A stretch of DNA of 57,879 nucleotides from Flavobacteriales bacterium (GTDB lineage: Bacteria; Bacteroidota; Bacteroidia; Flavobacteriales_D; Crocinitomicaceae), in assembly GCA_015665275.1 (NCBI GenBank), contig JADFAL010000081.1, positions 1-57,879 of the forward strand, written 5' to 3'. Numbering within the stretch: the first letter of the stretch is position 1; every line of letters begins with the position of its first letter. The notes under the pieces were generated by a model. That model saw only the letters and a program-made list of their open reading frames with translations, had not been told where the DNA came from and did not search any database. Position numbers and translations under genes: made by a program. Below, one piece after another: positions 7,282 through 15,897 of the stretch.

Positions 7282-8733
7282 TTAATAATAAATCGCGCGA
7301 CGAACATTTGTAATGTATTTCGCCATTCGAATTACCTGCTTTGTATACCCGAATTCGTTATCGTACCAAGCATAGATTACCGCATTTTTACCGTCATTAG
7401 AAACGATAGTAGCGTTTGAATCGAATACCGAACAACAAGTGTTTCCGATAATATCGTTAGAAACCAATTCAGGATCCGTTGCGTAGTAAATTTGATTTAC
7501 CAATTCTCCATTCAATGCAGCATCGCGCATCACATTGTTCAATTCCTCAGCGCTGGTCTCATTTTCGAATTCCAGACTCATGATCGCTAAAGATCCGTTC
7601 GGAGTAGGAACGCGGACCGCATTTGCTGTCAATTTGTTTTCCAATGAAGGAATTACTTTCGTTACTGCTTTACCAGCTCCTGTGGAAGTAATTACCATAT
7701 TGATTGCTGCCGAACGACCACGACGTGGTTTCTTGTGCATGTTATCCAACAAGTTCTGATCATTGGTATATGCATGAACTGTTTCGATGTGTCCTTTCAC
7801 AACACCAAATTTGTCATTCACAACTTTTAAAACAGGGGAGATGGCGTTTGTAGTACAAGAAGCTGCAGAATAAACGCGCTCTTTTTTCAAATCCAGTGAA
7901 CCCTGATTGATTCCGTATACAATGTTGGGAATTTCTTTACCAGGAGCCGTCAACAATACACGAGACGTTCCTTTTGCTTTCAAGTGACGAGACAATGCCT
8001 CACGATCTGTGAAAACGCCTGTATTGTCAATTATAAGCGCGTTGTCGATACCATATTGCGTGTAATCGATATCTTCCGGGTTGTTCGCTGCAATCATTTG
8101 TACAGCGTGCCCATTGATGATCAATAGTTTCTTTTCGCCATCTACGGATACAGTTCCATCGAATGCTCCGTGAACGGAATCATTTTTCAATAATGCTGCA
8201 CGTTTTTCCAACTCAGTTTCCGAGTTTCCGCGCGTCACTATTGCACGTAGACGTAATTGTTGTCCTTTACCCGCTTGTTTGATCAATTCTCGCGCTGCTA
8301 ATCGTCCAATACGACCGAAACCGTACAAGATAACATCACGTGGTTTGAAAGGCTCAGCATTGGTCAGTTCAAAACCTTTTAGTTTGTCTTTTAAGAACTC
8401 GCCTTTGGAGCTATATCCTGACTGTTCGTTAAGCCACTCGCTTGCTAATTTCCCGATGTCCAATTTCGCTGGAGCAAGATCAAGGTGCAATAATGCTTCT
8501 GCAAGTTCAGCACTTGTGAAAATATCTACAGGCTTGTTTACCACGCGCTTTGAATAGACGTGTAGTTTAAGCATTTTTGCTATAGTAACGTCTGTAAGGT
8601 GATTTCTGAAAAACACCAATTCAATTCCTTTGTCGTAGAGTAATTCTCCAACTACGCTTGAAAGTTTTACCGCCGCACGTTCTTGTTTGATGTGCGATTT
8701 CAGTTCCTGTTCGTAACCTAGGGCAGTTTCCAT
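7282..8733 (-). CDS. Glyceraldehyde-3-phosphate dehydrogenase, long form with N-terminal extension
   Basis: A 483-residue protein; ordinary GAPDH has about 335. Residues 1-130 are an extra helical N-terminal region. The Rossmann fold starts near 134 with GFGRIGR, the catalytic cysteine is C293 in SAASCTTNA, and the C-terminus has the typical WYDNEFGYTKQV. Long GAPDHs of this kind are common in Bacteroidota and some gammaproteobacteria, often beside a standard GAPDH. The position after the second beta-strand, where NAD-specific enzymes carry an Asp, reads TRG here, so NADP use and a gluconeogenic role are possible; that is an inference. Monocistronic, with its own terminator. Confidence 0.93.
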   Translation of the reverse strand: METALGYEQELKSHIKQERAAVKLSSVVGELLYDKGIELVFFRNHLTDVTIAKMLKLHVYSKRVVNKPVDIFTSAELAEALLHLDLAPAKLDIGKLASEWLNEQSGYSSKGEFLKDKLKGFELTNAEPFKPRDVILYGFGRIGRLAARELIKQAGKGQQLRLRAIVTRGNSETELEKRAALLKNDSVHGAFDGTVSVDGEKKLLIINGHAVQMIAANNPEDIDYTQYGIDNALIIDNTGVFTDREALSRHLKAKGTSRVLLTAPGKEIPNIVYGINQGSLDLKKERVYSAASCTTNAISPVLKVVNDKFGVVKGHIETVHAYTNDQNLLDNMHKKPRRGRSAAINMVITSTGAGKAVTKVIPSLENKLTANAVRVPTPNGSLAIMSLEFENETSAEELNNVMRDAALNGELVNQIYYATDPELVSNDIIGNTCCSVFDSNATIVSNDGKNAVIYAWYDNEFGYTKQVIRMAKYITNVRRAIYY

Positions 8734-8772
8734 TTGTTAAATTATAGGGTTGAAAATAAAAAGGGGTATTAT

Positions 8773-8805
8773 AAAAAAAAGCTGCCCAGAAATCAGGGCA
8801 GCTTT
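8773..8805 (-). terminator. Intrinsic terminator of the sigma factor gene
   Basis: AAAGCTGCCC and GGGCAGCTTT form a perfect 10-bp stem with an 8-nt loop, followed on the minus strand by a run of T. It lies 4 nt after the sigma factor stop codon. Confidence 0.9.
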
Positions 8806-8809
8806 GATA

Positions 8810-9676
8810 TTATCCTAAATAGGCTTTCAAAAGTTTGTTTCGCGACGTATGTCGGAGTCGACGGATGGCCTTCTCTTTTATCTGACGCACGCGCTCACGC
8901 GTGAGATTGAATTTGGCTCCGATTTCCTCGAGAGTCAAACCGTGATTCATTCCAATTCCGAAGAATAGGCGAATGATTTCACGCTCCTTGTCAGTTAACG
9001 TGCTCAATGAACGTTCGATTTCTTTCTGCAACGACTCTGTCATTAAAGAGTGGTCAGCTTTCGGAGAATCGTTATTGGCCATTACATCCATCAATGTACC
9101 TCCATCCTCAGAAGTGGATAGGGGCGCATCCATAGAGACGTGACGTCCAGATACGTTCAAACTTTCTTTGATTTTGTCCTCAGGAACTTCTAATGCTTCC
9201 GCCAACTCTTCTGCAGAGGGTGGTCGCTCAAATTCCTGCTCAAGACGTGAAAACGCCTTGTTGATTTTGTTTAAAGATCCTACCTGGTTCAATGGTAAGC
9301 GCACAATACGTGCTTGCTCAGCTAGTGCTTGCAAGATTGATTGACGAATCCACCAAACAGCATACGAGATAAATTTGAATCCACGAGTTTCATCAAATTT
9401 CTGCGCAGCCTTGATAAGGCCTAGATTTCCTTCGTTAATTAAATCGGGTAACGTTAACCCTTGGTTTTGGTACTGTTTTGCAACAGAAACAACGAATCGA
9501 AGGTTAGCTCTCGTGAGTTTTTCAAGGGCCTGTTGGTCTCCTTGCTTAATTTTACGAGCTAATTCAACTTCTTGTTCCGCCGTAATTAATTCTTCTTTAC
9601 CGATGTCCTGTAGGTACTTGTCTAATGACTGACTCTCCCTGTTGGTAATCGATTTGGTGATTTTTAGTTGTCTCAT
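8810..9676 (-). CDS. rpoD: Primary sigma factor RpoD/SigA (sigma-70), short Bacteroidota type
   Basis: A 288-residue housekeeping sigma factor. Region 1.2 is at about 17-48; region 2 contains [16 protein letters not shown] and the -10 recognition helix [15 protein letters not shown]; region 3 follows; region 4 ends with the helix-turn-helix [29 protein letters not shown]. Region 1.1 and the large non-conserved insert of the E. coli factor are absent, as in the Bacteroides primary sigma factor. This type recognises the TTTG / TAnnTTTG promoters found throughout the window. Monocistronic. Confidence 0.95.
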   Translation of the reverse strand: MRQLKITKSITNRESQSLDKYLQDIGKEELITAEQEVELARKIKQGDQQALEKLTRANLRFVVSVAKQYQNQGLTLPDLINEGNLGLIKAAQKFDETRGFKFISYAVWWIRQSILQALAEQARIVRLPLNQVGSLNKINKAFSRLEQEFERPPSAEELAEALEVPEDKIKESLNVSGRHVSMDAPLSTSEDGGTLMDVMANNDSPKADHSLMTESLQKEIERSLSTLTDKEREIIRLFFGIGMNHGLTLEEIGAKFNLTRERVRQIKEKAIRRLRHTSRNKLLKAYLG

Positions 9677-9715
9677 TCTAATTACGTGCTCTAACTTTTA
9701 AGACTTTAGCGATTG

Positions 9716-9748
9716 CAAAGATACGACGATTCTACCTTGGTTTCCAAA
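9716..9748 (-). promoter_or_regulatory. Promoter of the sigma factor gene
   Basis: On the minus strand TTTG (9745-9748), a 21-nt spacer and TATCTTTG (9716-9723): both boxes match the Bacteroidota consensus fully. The 5' leader would be about 35 nt. Confidence 0.78.
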
Positions 9749-9808
9749 TAAATGGTGATATTTTGTTAACTTTCCCTTTACTCAAAAATCATGCCTGACT
9801 CTCTAGTG

Positions 9809-11299
9809 TCAGAGGCCGAATCCTACGTAGTCTTTCCTTCCGCTTTCTGTCATTACTTCCAACAGGACACCTCCCGAGGAATTATTTAATTTCGATGTGA
9901 GTTGATCGACTGTGGAAATAACCTCATTGTTCATTTTCGTTACGATCATTCCTTCTTTCAGACCGATGGACTTAAGCTTCCCAGCATTTAATGAGGTAAT
10001 CTTTACACCATTCGAGATGTTCAACTCCTTCTTTTCTTTACTCGATAACTCCATAAATGTTGCACCCAAAGCCACATTTTTATCGATTTCTTCCTTAGAG
10101 ACCAATTTTGTGTCTCCATCTGCGTTGCGCAACACTATTTCTTTCACTTCGATTCCTCCTTTCGAATTTCGAATCGTTACAGAAACTTTATCTCCCGGAC
10201 GACGACGACCTACTTCTTCCTGCAACGACGCCACTGAGTTTACTTCTTTAGCACCAATTTTCAGGATTACATCACCTTCTTTAAGGCCTGCTTTGCCAGC
10301 CCCGCCATTTTGATTAACTCCGGCAACATAAACGCCATTCAGATCTTTCAGTTTCTGATCTTCTTTTAATTCCTGTGTAATATCAGCAATTTGAACTCCT
10401 AGATAACCGCGTTGAACTACACCGTAATCCATTAAGTCGGCCATTACCTTTTGAACCAAATTTACCGGTACCGCAAAAGAGTAACCTGCATAGCTTCCTG
10501 TTCTTGAGGCAATAGCAGTGTTGATTCCTACCAATTCTCCGTTCACATTTACCAATGCTCCGCCTGAGTTGCCCGGGTTTACCGCTGCATCTGTTTGGAT
10601 AAAGGATTCGATAGGAACAATATCTTGGCGGTTTCCGTCATTCAATAAATTAATGTTCCGCGCTTTGGCCGAAACAATTCCAGCAGTTACCGTTGACGTA
10701 AGATTGAATGGATTTCCTACAGCCAATACCCACTCTCCAATACGAAGGTCATCACTGTTGCCAAGAGGGAGCGCTTGTAGACCACCTTCTTGAATTTTCA
10801 AAACAGCAATATCCGTCGATGGATCTGTTCCGATAACCTTGGCGGTGTACTTGCGGTTGTCGTTTAAGGTAACTTCAACTTCGCTGGCGTCTTCAATTAC
10901 GTGATTGTTCGTTACGATATATCCGTCCGAAGCTACAATTACCCCAGATCCTGCACCTTGACCATACTGTTTGAACTCTTGACCACCAGCACCTGGGCCA
11001 TGGAAAAATTCAGAGAAAATATCCCGTTGAAACGAGGTTTTTACGACTTTAGTTGTGATGTGCACAACAGAGTTGACAGAACTTTCTGAAGCTCCAACGA
11101 AATTTTCTGTTGATGCTAAAGGTCCTGAGTTAAAAACAGTTTTATAGGCAAAGCGAGAATCGCGTTGACCAACAACTGTGTCCGATTGTGGAGATGTTAC
11201 TTCCTCTGGAGAAGAACTCATTGCAAAGAATAAAACCAAAGGCAACATTCCGCCCGCCAGTCCCAATCCGAAGTGTTTTAAATTTTGATTCATAGTCAA
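9809..11299 (-). CDS. degP: HtrA/DegP-type periplasmic serine protease
   Basis: A 496-residue protein with an N-terminal hydrophobic segment (about 8-28: signal peptide or anchor), then a trypsin-like domain with H133 (TNNHVIED), D163 (STDIAVLKI) and S245 (NPGNSGGALV). PDZ1 spans about 280-390. A second PDZ, about 400-496, begins around FMELSSKEKKELN. The domain order matches DegP/DegQ. It degrades or refolds misfolded envelope proteins. The second Met (residue 3) is an equally good start. It is divergent from dapF with a 167-nt gap. Confidence 0.93.
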   Translation of the reverse strand: MTMNQNLKHFGLGLAGGMLPLVLFFAMSSSPEEVTSPQSDTVVGQRDSRFAYKTVFNSGPLASTENFVGASESSVNSVVHITTKVVKTSFQRDIFSEFFHGPGAGGQEFKQYGQGAGSGVIVASDGYIVTNNHVIEDASEVEVTLNDNRKYTAKVIGTDPSTDIAVLKIQEGGLQALPLGNSDDLRIGEWVLAVGNPFNLTSTVTAGIVSAKARNINLLNDGNRQDIVPIESFIQTDAAVNPGNSGGALVNVNGELVGINTAIASRTGSYAGYSFAVPVNLVQKVMADLMDYGVVQRGYLGVQIADITQELKEDQKLKDLNGVYVAGVNQNGGAGKAGLKEGDVILKIGAKEVNSVASLQEEVGRRRPGDKVSVTIRNSKGGIEVKEIVLRNADGDTKLVSKEEIDKNVALGATFMELSSKEKKELNISNGVKITSLNAGKLKSIGLKEGMIVTKMNNEVISTVDQLTSKLNNSSGGVLLEVMTESGRKDYVGFGL

Positions 11300-11451
11300 T
11301 TTAATTTTCTGTGATTTAAAATTCCTAATGCAATTAGCGTTTTAATAATATGCTAAGGCAACAACAATAATAACGCCAATCATCCCGATGTCATACGCTT
11401 TTCGCTGTTAAAGATTGTTAAGCATCTGTAGGTGGTTTTAACGATTAAAAT

Positions 11452-11459
11452 TACCTTTG
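11452..11459 (+). promoter_or_regulatory. Promoter -7 box of dapF
   Basis: Perfect TACCTTTG, ending 7 nt before the dapF ATG, which implies a very short 5' leader (a few nt). No convincing -33 box is seen. Confidence 0.55.
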
Positions 11460-11466
11460 TTTTCGC

Positions 11467-12258
11467 ATGAATATTTCATTCTCCAAATATCAGGGAACAG
11501 GCAACGATTTCATTATGCTGGACAATTTGTCAGGTAATTATGATGCATTGACTTTGGATCAAATCCGATTTCTGTGTGATCGTAAATTAGGGGTTGGGGC
11601 CGACGGCTTGATTAAAATCTCAAAAGATGAAAATTTCGATTTTAATGTGGAGTATTATAATTCGGATGGATCACAGAGTTTTTGTGGGAACGGAGCGCGT
11701 TGCAGTGTGGCTTTCGCGAAAACGTTAGGTGAACTAGTTGATGCTACGAAGTTCAATGCTATTGATGGTGTTCACGAAGCTAAAATTACGGTTGACGGAC
11801 GTGTTCATTTGGAAATGCTTCCTGTTTCAAATGTCGAGCGTCTGAGAGACGAGGAGAATCAAGAAGTGTTTGTCATGGACACCGGGTCTCCACATTATGT
11901 GAAATTTGTAGACGCTTCCAACGCGCCTGACATTGTGGATTTTGGTAAGAGAATTCGATATTCGGACCGTTTCAAAGAAGAAGGAATTAATGTGAATACT
12001 GTTGTAGAATTAGGCCCAAATACGATTCATGTAGCAACGTATGAGCGTGGAGTGGAAGATGAAACCTTGTCTTGCGGAACAGGAGTTACGGCGTGCGCTT
12101 TGGCGTATATGCTTACAAATAGTTCGAATAATGAGGTAAGCGTCTCTACGAAAGGAGGTAAGCTTTCCGTGAAAGCAATAGCTTCGGACAAAGGTTTTCA
12201 GAATATTTGGTTGATTGGACCAGCAAAAAAAGTGTTTGATGGAAGTATTGAAGTCTGA
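11467..12258 (+). CDS. dapF: DapF, diaminopimelate epimerase
   Basis: A 263-residue PLP-independent epimerase that converts LL-DAP to meso-DAP for lysine and peptidoglycan synthesis. The two catalytic cysteines are C73 (FCGNGARC) and C203 (LSCGTGVTAC), and the N-terminal KYQGTGNDFI motif is typical. The next gene overlaps its end by 20 nt, so dapF heads a unit that includes the 12239 gene, the acetyltransferase and mltG, all with overlapping ends. Confidence 0.96.
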   Translation: MNISFSKYQGTGNDFIMLDNLSGNYDALTLDQIRFLCDRKLGVGADGLIKISKDENFDFNVEYYNSDGSQSFCGNGARCSVAFAKTLGELVDATKFNAIDGVHEAKITVDGRVHLEMLPVSNVERLRDEENQEVFVMDTGSPHYVKFVDASNAPDIVDFGKRIRYSDRFKEEGINVNTVVELGPNTIHVATYERGVEDETLSCGTGVTACALAYMLTNSSNNEVSVSTKGGKLSVKAIASDKGFQNIWLIGPAKKVFDGSIEV

Positions 12259-12754
12259 ACGAACACTTGCGCGAATTGAAGACCCTTCGGTTCTGTCTTT
12301 TTCAGACGAACAAATCTATCTATGGGTAATTCACGCCAACAAAATACCACCGCATTTAGGGATTTCCCGAGGAAATGAATTTTTCAGTTTGAAAGCAAAT
12401 GGTAAGGATGACGGGTTGCAAGTTACCAAGATTCTACAGGTTTTGAGAAAGAAGAAAATTGCTACGGCATTTTATGAGATTAATCCAGATGGTGTATCAA
12501 ACAATCCTAAAAGCGTTTTCGCTCAATTTGAGTGCACTGTTCCTGGTGAAGTTACTTGTTTGGAGCCTTTGAAACAGATTTTCAATGATTCTGATGCTAC
12601 TTGGCTCAAAGGACTATTGCAAAGGTTAGAAGCGAGAGAAATAATTAAGAGTGCATTTGGTTGGCAACTTCCCGTGGACTTCCTGCACATTCCGGATTAT
12701 AATCCTACAGATATACACCGTAGATTGAAGCATTTGCAGGATGTACAATCGTGA
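12239..12754 (+). CDS. Conserved-looking protein of unknown function
   Basis: About 171 residues, no signal or membrane segment. The ATG at 12239 overlaps dapF by 20 nt; the frame is open further upstream to 12215, but that overlap would be larger. The end overlaps the acetyltransferase by 14 nt, so the gene is coupled on both sides. I do not recognise a family. The C-terminal half carries an amphipathic helical stretch (LKGLLQRLEAREIIKSAF) and the end is basic. Context with dapF and mltG only weakly hints at the cell envelope. Confidence 0.8.
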   Translation: MEVLKSERTLARIEDPSVLSFSDEQIYLWVIHANKIPPHLGISRGNEFFSLKANGKDDGLQVTKILQVLRKKKIATAFYEINPDGVSNNPKSVFAQFECTVPGEVTCLEPLKQIFNDSDATWLKGLLQRLEAREIIKSAFGWQLPVDFLHIPDYNPTDIHRRLKHLQDVQS

Positions 12755-13265
12755 TGAAATACAACTTCGCGAATGTAGAGGTGAGGACGCTTCTATTTTA
12801 CTCGAGTGGGAGAATAATAAAGACAATTGGCGTGTTAGCGATCGATCAGAAGTGTTGAGTTTGAAAGACCTCGAATCACTCATTGAGACGCAACAGAATG
12901 CAGAAAACAGCTACGATCTAGACCAATATCGATACTTGATTTGCGAATCCAAAGCTGGAAGGCCTATAGGTACCATTGATTTCTATGAAACGGATTGGGA
13001 GAAGGATACGGCTTATGTTGGGATTTTGATTGCGAAACGGGAGGATCGTGGCAAAGGTGCAGGGGCAATTGCGTTAGAGTTGATATTGGGTCGAATGAGC
13101 CAAGAGTTAGAGCTTGAAAAGGCTTTTGCGCGCATCCTGCCTGACAACGAGGCTAGTGTCCGATTGTTTGAAAAAGCAGGCTTTAAGAAAAATTTAGAAG
13201 AAAATCAACGGGGCGAACAAGATGCTGATTATATTGAGTTCGTCTGTGAATTAGAGAAGAAATGA
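12741..13265 (+). CDS. GNAT N-acetyltransferase, RimJ/RimL-like
   Basis: A 174-residue single GNAT domain. The acetyl-CoA pyrophosphate-binding loop is seen in REDRGKGAGAIAL (around 94-106), followed by the typical ARILPDNEASVRLFEKAGF segment of the RimJ/RimL subfamily that acetylates protein N-termini or small amines. The substrate cannot be told. It overlaps the preceding gene by 14 nt and mltG by 4 nt (ATGA). Confidence 0.88.
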   Translation: MYNRDEIQLRECRGEDASILLEWENNKDNWRVSDRSEVLSLKDLESLIETQQNAENSYDLDQYRYLICESKAGRPIGTIDFYETDWEKDTAYVGILIAKREDRGKGAGAIALELILGRMSQELELEKAFARILPDNEASVRLFEKAGFKKNLEENQRGEQDADYIEFVCELEKK

Positions 13266-14323
13266 TAAAGAAAATTGGTATTGTACTTTTTATCCTAGCC
13301 CTTGTCCTAGCGGCAGTGAATTACGAATTCATTCTAAATGCATTGGGTGGTGAAAAGCCAACACGAACAATTAATACAGTAGAAGCCAGAATGTTGTTTC
13401 GTGAGGATCCAACTTTAGACGAACTGGTGACTGCTTTGCACGCCAAAAAAGTGATTGCGAGTATGGATGAGGCCCGTGCCATGGCGAAAGAGCTAAAGCT
13501 CACAGATGATCAGTTAGAAGGAGGAAAGTATGTTGTGCTTCCCGGAACAACTCTCGAGAACTTATTACTCGGATTCAAGCGAGGCGAAGATGGTCGTGGA
13601 AAGAGCGAGGTTTTGGTGAATGTAATATTCAATAACTGTCGTGATTTAAATGATGTTGCAAAGAATGTAAGTATTTGCATTGCAGCAGATAGTGCTTCGT
13701 TATCTGAATCTCTGCTTTCGGTTGAGACTTTGACGAAATATGGGTTCGCCAAAGCGCAAATGCCAGCGATGATTTTGCCGAAGAAATACGAGATGGAATT
13801 CGATACAAATGCAGAAGAATTCGTTGCATTTATGGCGTCAAAGTTTAAGGAATTCTGGACTCCAGAACGCATGCAAAAACTGAATGCTGTCGGTTTGAGA
13901 TCACAATCTCAAGCAGTAACCGTAGCGAGTATTGTTTATTCTGAACAGGGAAGAATTAAAGAGGAGTGGCCAATAATATCCGCCTTGTATCTCAACAGGA
14001 TGAAAAAAGGGATGAAATTGCAATCCGATCCAACCTTTAAATATTGTTGGGGGCATGAATTGGACGACGTTCAAATTTTGACGGCAAAACATCGCGATAT
14101 CGATTGTGCGTATAATACTTATAAAATCAACGGATTACCTCCCGGACCTATTTGTATAACTCCTGCGAAAGTGGTAGATGCCGTTCTAAATCGTGCAGAT
14201 GTTGATTATATTTACATGTGTGCGAAACCGGACTTTTCAGGAGAACACAACTTTACTGCAAGCGATAAGCAGCACATAAATAATGCGAATGCTTATCAAA
14301 AGTGGATTCGCACACAGATCTAA
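13262..14323 (+). CDS. mltG: MltG, endolytic murein transglycosylase (YceG-like)
   Basis: A 353-residue protein with an N-terminal membrane anchor (about 4-26) and a periplasmic YceG domain. Family motifs are ASIVYSEQG, where the conserved catalytic Glu is E228, then YLNRMKKGMKLQSDPTF and YNTYKINGLPPGPI. MltG cleaves nascent glycan strands and helps set their length. Grouping with dapF fits peptidoglycan metabolism. The start overlaps the acetyltransferase stop by 4 nt. Confidence 0.94.
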   Translation: MIKKIGIVLFILALVLAAVNYEFILNALGGEKPTRTINTVEARMLFREDPTLDELVTALHAKKVIASMDEARAMAKELKLTDDQLEGGKYVVLPGTTLENLLLGFKRGEDGRGKSEVLVNVIFNNCRDLNDVAKNVSICIAADSASLSESLLSVETLTKYGFAKAQMPAMILPKKYEMEFDTNAEEFVAFMASKFKEFWTPERMQKLNAVGLRSQSQAVTVASIVYSEQGRIKEEWPIISALYLNRMKKGMKLQSDPTFKYCWGHELDDVQILTAKHRDIDCAYNTYKINGLPPGPICITPAKVVDAVLNRADVDYIYMCAKPDFSGEHNFTASDKQHINNANAYQKWIRTQI

Positions 14324-14334
14324 CAAACGAAAAC

Positions 14335-15342
14335 ATGTCAGAACTAAAACGGAGAGCCTTTTTCAAATTAGGGGTAGCGGGTGCATTATTGGCGGCATTC
14401 AAACCATCCAAGGCAGCAGCAATGATAGAGGAGGGCGTACATTCTTCCAAGTTTCGAATAGCGGTGCAGCCTATGGTAGTATCTACATGGAATCATGGTC
14501 TTGCAGCGAATGAAGCGGCTTGGGAAACCTTGTCTTCCGGAGGGAATGCTTTAACAGCCGTTGAGAACGGAGTAAAGGTAACCGAAGCGGATATCACAAA
14601 TCGAAGCGTAGGAATTGGTGGATTGCCAGATAGTAGCGGTCACGTTACATTAGATGCTTGTATTATGGACGAAAACTCCAGGTGTGGTGCAGTAGCTTGC
14701 CTGGAGGGAATTGATCATCCGATTTCCGTAGCTCGCGCCGTTATGGAGAAGACTCCACATGTGATGCTAGTTGGAAAAGGAGCGCGTGAGTTCGCATTGG
14801 ATCAGGGCTTTGATAAAATTAAGACACCCATTAAAGAGGCGAAAAAGTCTTGGAAGGAGTGGAAGAAAGAAGAGAAGCGTAAAGAGCCGGTGATTAATCA
14901 TGAAAATCACGATACCATTGGGATGTTAGCGATCGATCAATTTGGAAACCTGAGTGGCGCGTGTACAACAAGTGGTTGGGCCTATAAAATGCCTGGACGC
15001 GTTGGTGATTCGCCAATTATTGGTGCTGGATTGTTTGTTGATAATGAAATTGGTGCAGCGTGTGCCACTGGAATGGGAGAGGCTATCGTTCGCATTGCCG
15101 GAAGTCATACAGTGGTTGAATTGATGCGTCAAGGGCATTCCCCTCAGAAAGCGTGTGAAATGGCGGTGAATCGCATTATTCGAAAGCACGACAATTTGGA
15201 CAACCTTCAAGTGGGGTTTGTGGCTCTCAACAAATTTGGAGAATACGGTTCTTATTCGGTTTATGCGGGGTTCAATGTTGCTGTGAAAACCAACAAGAAA
15301 GCGGAATTGGAAGACGCTCCGTATTTGATGGAATGGGAATAG
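14335..15342 (+). CDS. N4-(beta-N-acetylglucosaminyl)-L-asparaginase (glycosylasparaginase), Tat-exported
   Basis: A 335-residue Ntn-hydrolase of the asparaginase 2 family. The autocleavage nucleophile T194 lies in NHDTIGML, the hallmark of glycosylasparaginase, preceded by a Lys/Glu-rich linker that ends the alpha chain. The N-terminus MSELKRRAFFKLGVAGALLAA is a twin-arginine signal, so it is exported folded. It would remove Asn from N-linked glycopeptides, which fits the beta-mannosidase two genes downstream. I chose ATG 14335 over upstream 14302 because it puts RR near the N-terminus and is 11 nt after mltG. Confidence 0.94.
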   Translation: MSELKRRAFFKLGVAGALLAAFKPSKAAAMIEEGVHSSKFRIAVQPMVVSTWNHGLAANEAAWETLSSGGNALTAVENGVKVTEADITNRSVGIGGLPDSSGHVTLDACIMDENSRCGAVACLEGIDHPISVARAVMEKTPHVMLVGKGAREFALDQGFDKIKTPIKEAKKSWKEWKKEEKRKEPVINHENHDTIGMLAIDQFGNLSGACTTSGWAYKMPGRVGDSPIIGAGLFVDNEIGAACATGMGEAIVRIAGSHTVVELMRQGHSPQKACEMAVNRIIRKHDNLDNLQVGFVALNKFGEYGSYSVYAGFNVAVKTNKKAELEDAPYLMEWE

Positions 15343-15863
15343 TCAACCCAGGAAAAGTACTATTTACGGTTGTAGGGGCGCTTTTCATGACTCTATTTGC
15401 TATCGAATGGAACCCAGTGTTCTTCGAATTCGTGCACAATTTCATAGCTCCAACAGATGAATCGCTCCTTTTTAGAACTGTACTTGTTTGGTCTTCTGGT
15501 GCGTTGATTCTAGCCATAATTTATGTTTTTTTTAAAGGAGATTGGAAACAGTTGCTACTTGTTATTGTCGTTTACTTTCTGGCGTACTATATTGATGGAT
15601 TCCTATGGTTTAGACAAGAGCAGCAGCTTTACGAGCTAGGTTTATATGTTTACGACAAGAGTTTTATCGATGAATTTCATGTATCTCATTTTTCGAACTT
15701 CTTGGAATACGATATATGCCATGTTACCGGAAGTAATTTGCACTATCTATTTCATAAATCTCTTTGCTTTTCAATTTTGTTTGCAATACCCTTTTTTATA
15801 GGGCGTTTAATAGGTAGGTCCAGAAGAAAGAGTGTCACCGAGGTGGAAGTGATCGATGATTAA
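15333..15863 (+). CDS. Four-helix membrane protein of unknown function
   Basis: A 176-residue protein with hydrophobic helices at roughly 8-27, 45-66, 72-88 and 142-162, and a basic then acidic tail (GRSRRKSVTEVEVIDD). The family is not recognised. It overlaps the end of the glycosylasparaginase by 10 nt and so is probably co-transcribed with it. Confidence 0.8.
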   Translation: MGIVNPGKVLFTVVGALFMTLFAIEWNPVFFEFVHNFIAPTDESLLFRTVLVWSSGALILAIIYVFFKGDWKQLLLVIVVYFLAYYIDGFLWFRQEQQLYELGLYVYDKSFIDEFHVSHFSNFLEYDICHVTGSNLHYLFHKSLCFSILFAIPFFIGRLIGRSRRKSVTEVEVIDD

Positions 15864-15897
15864 AAGCTATTTTTAATTATTGATATAAAATCGATGT

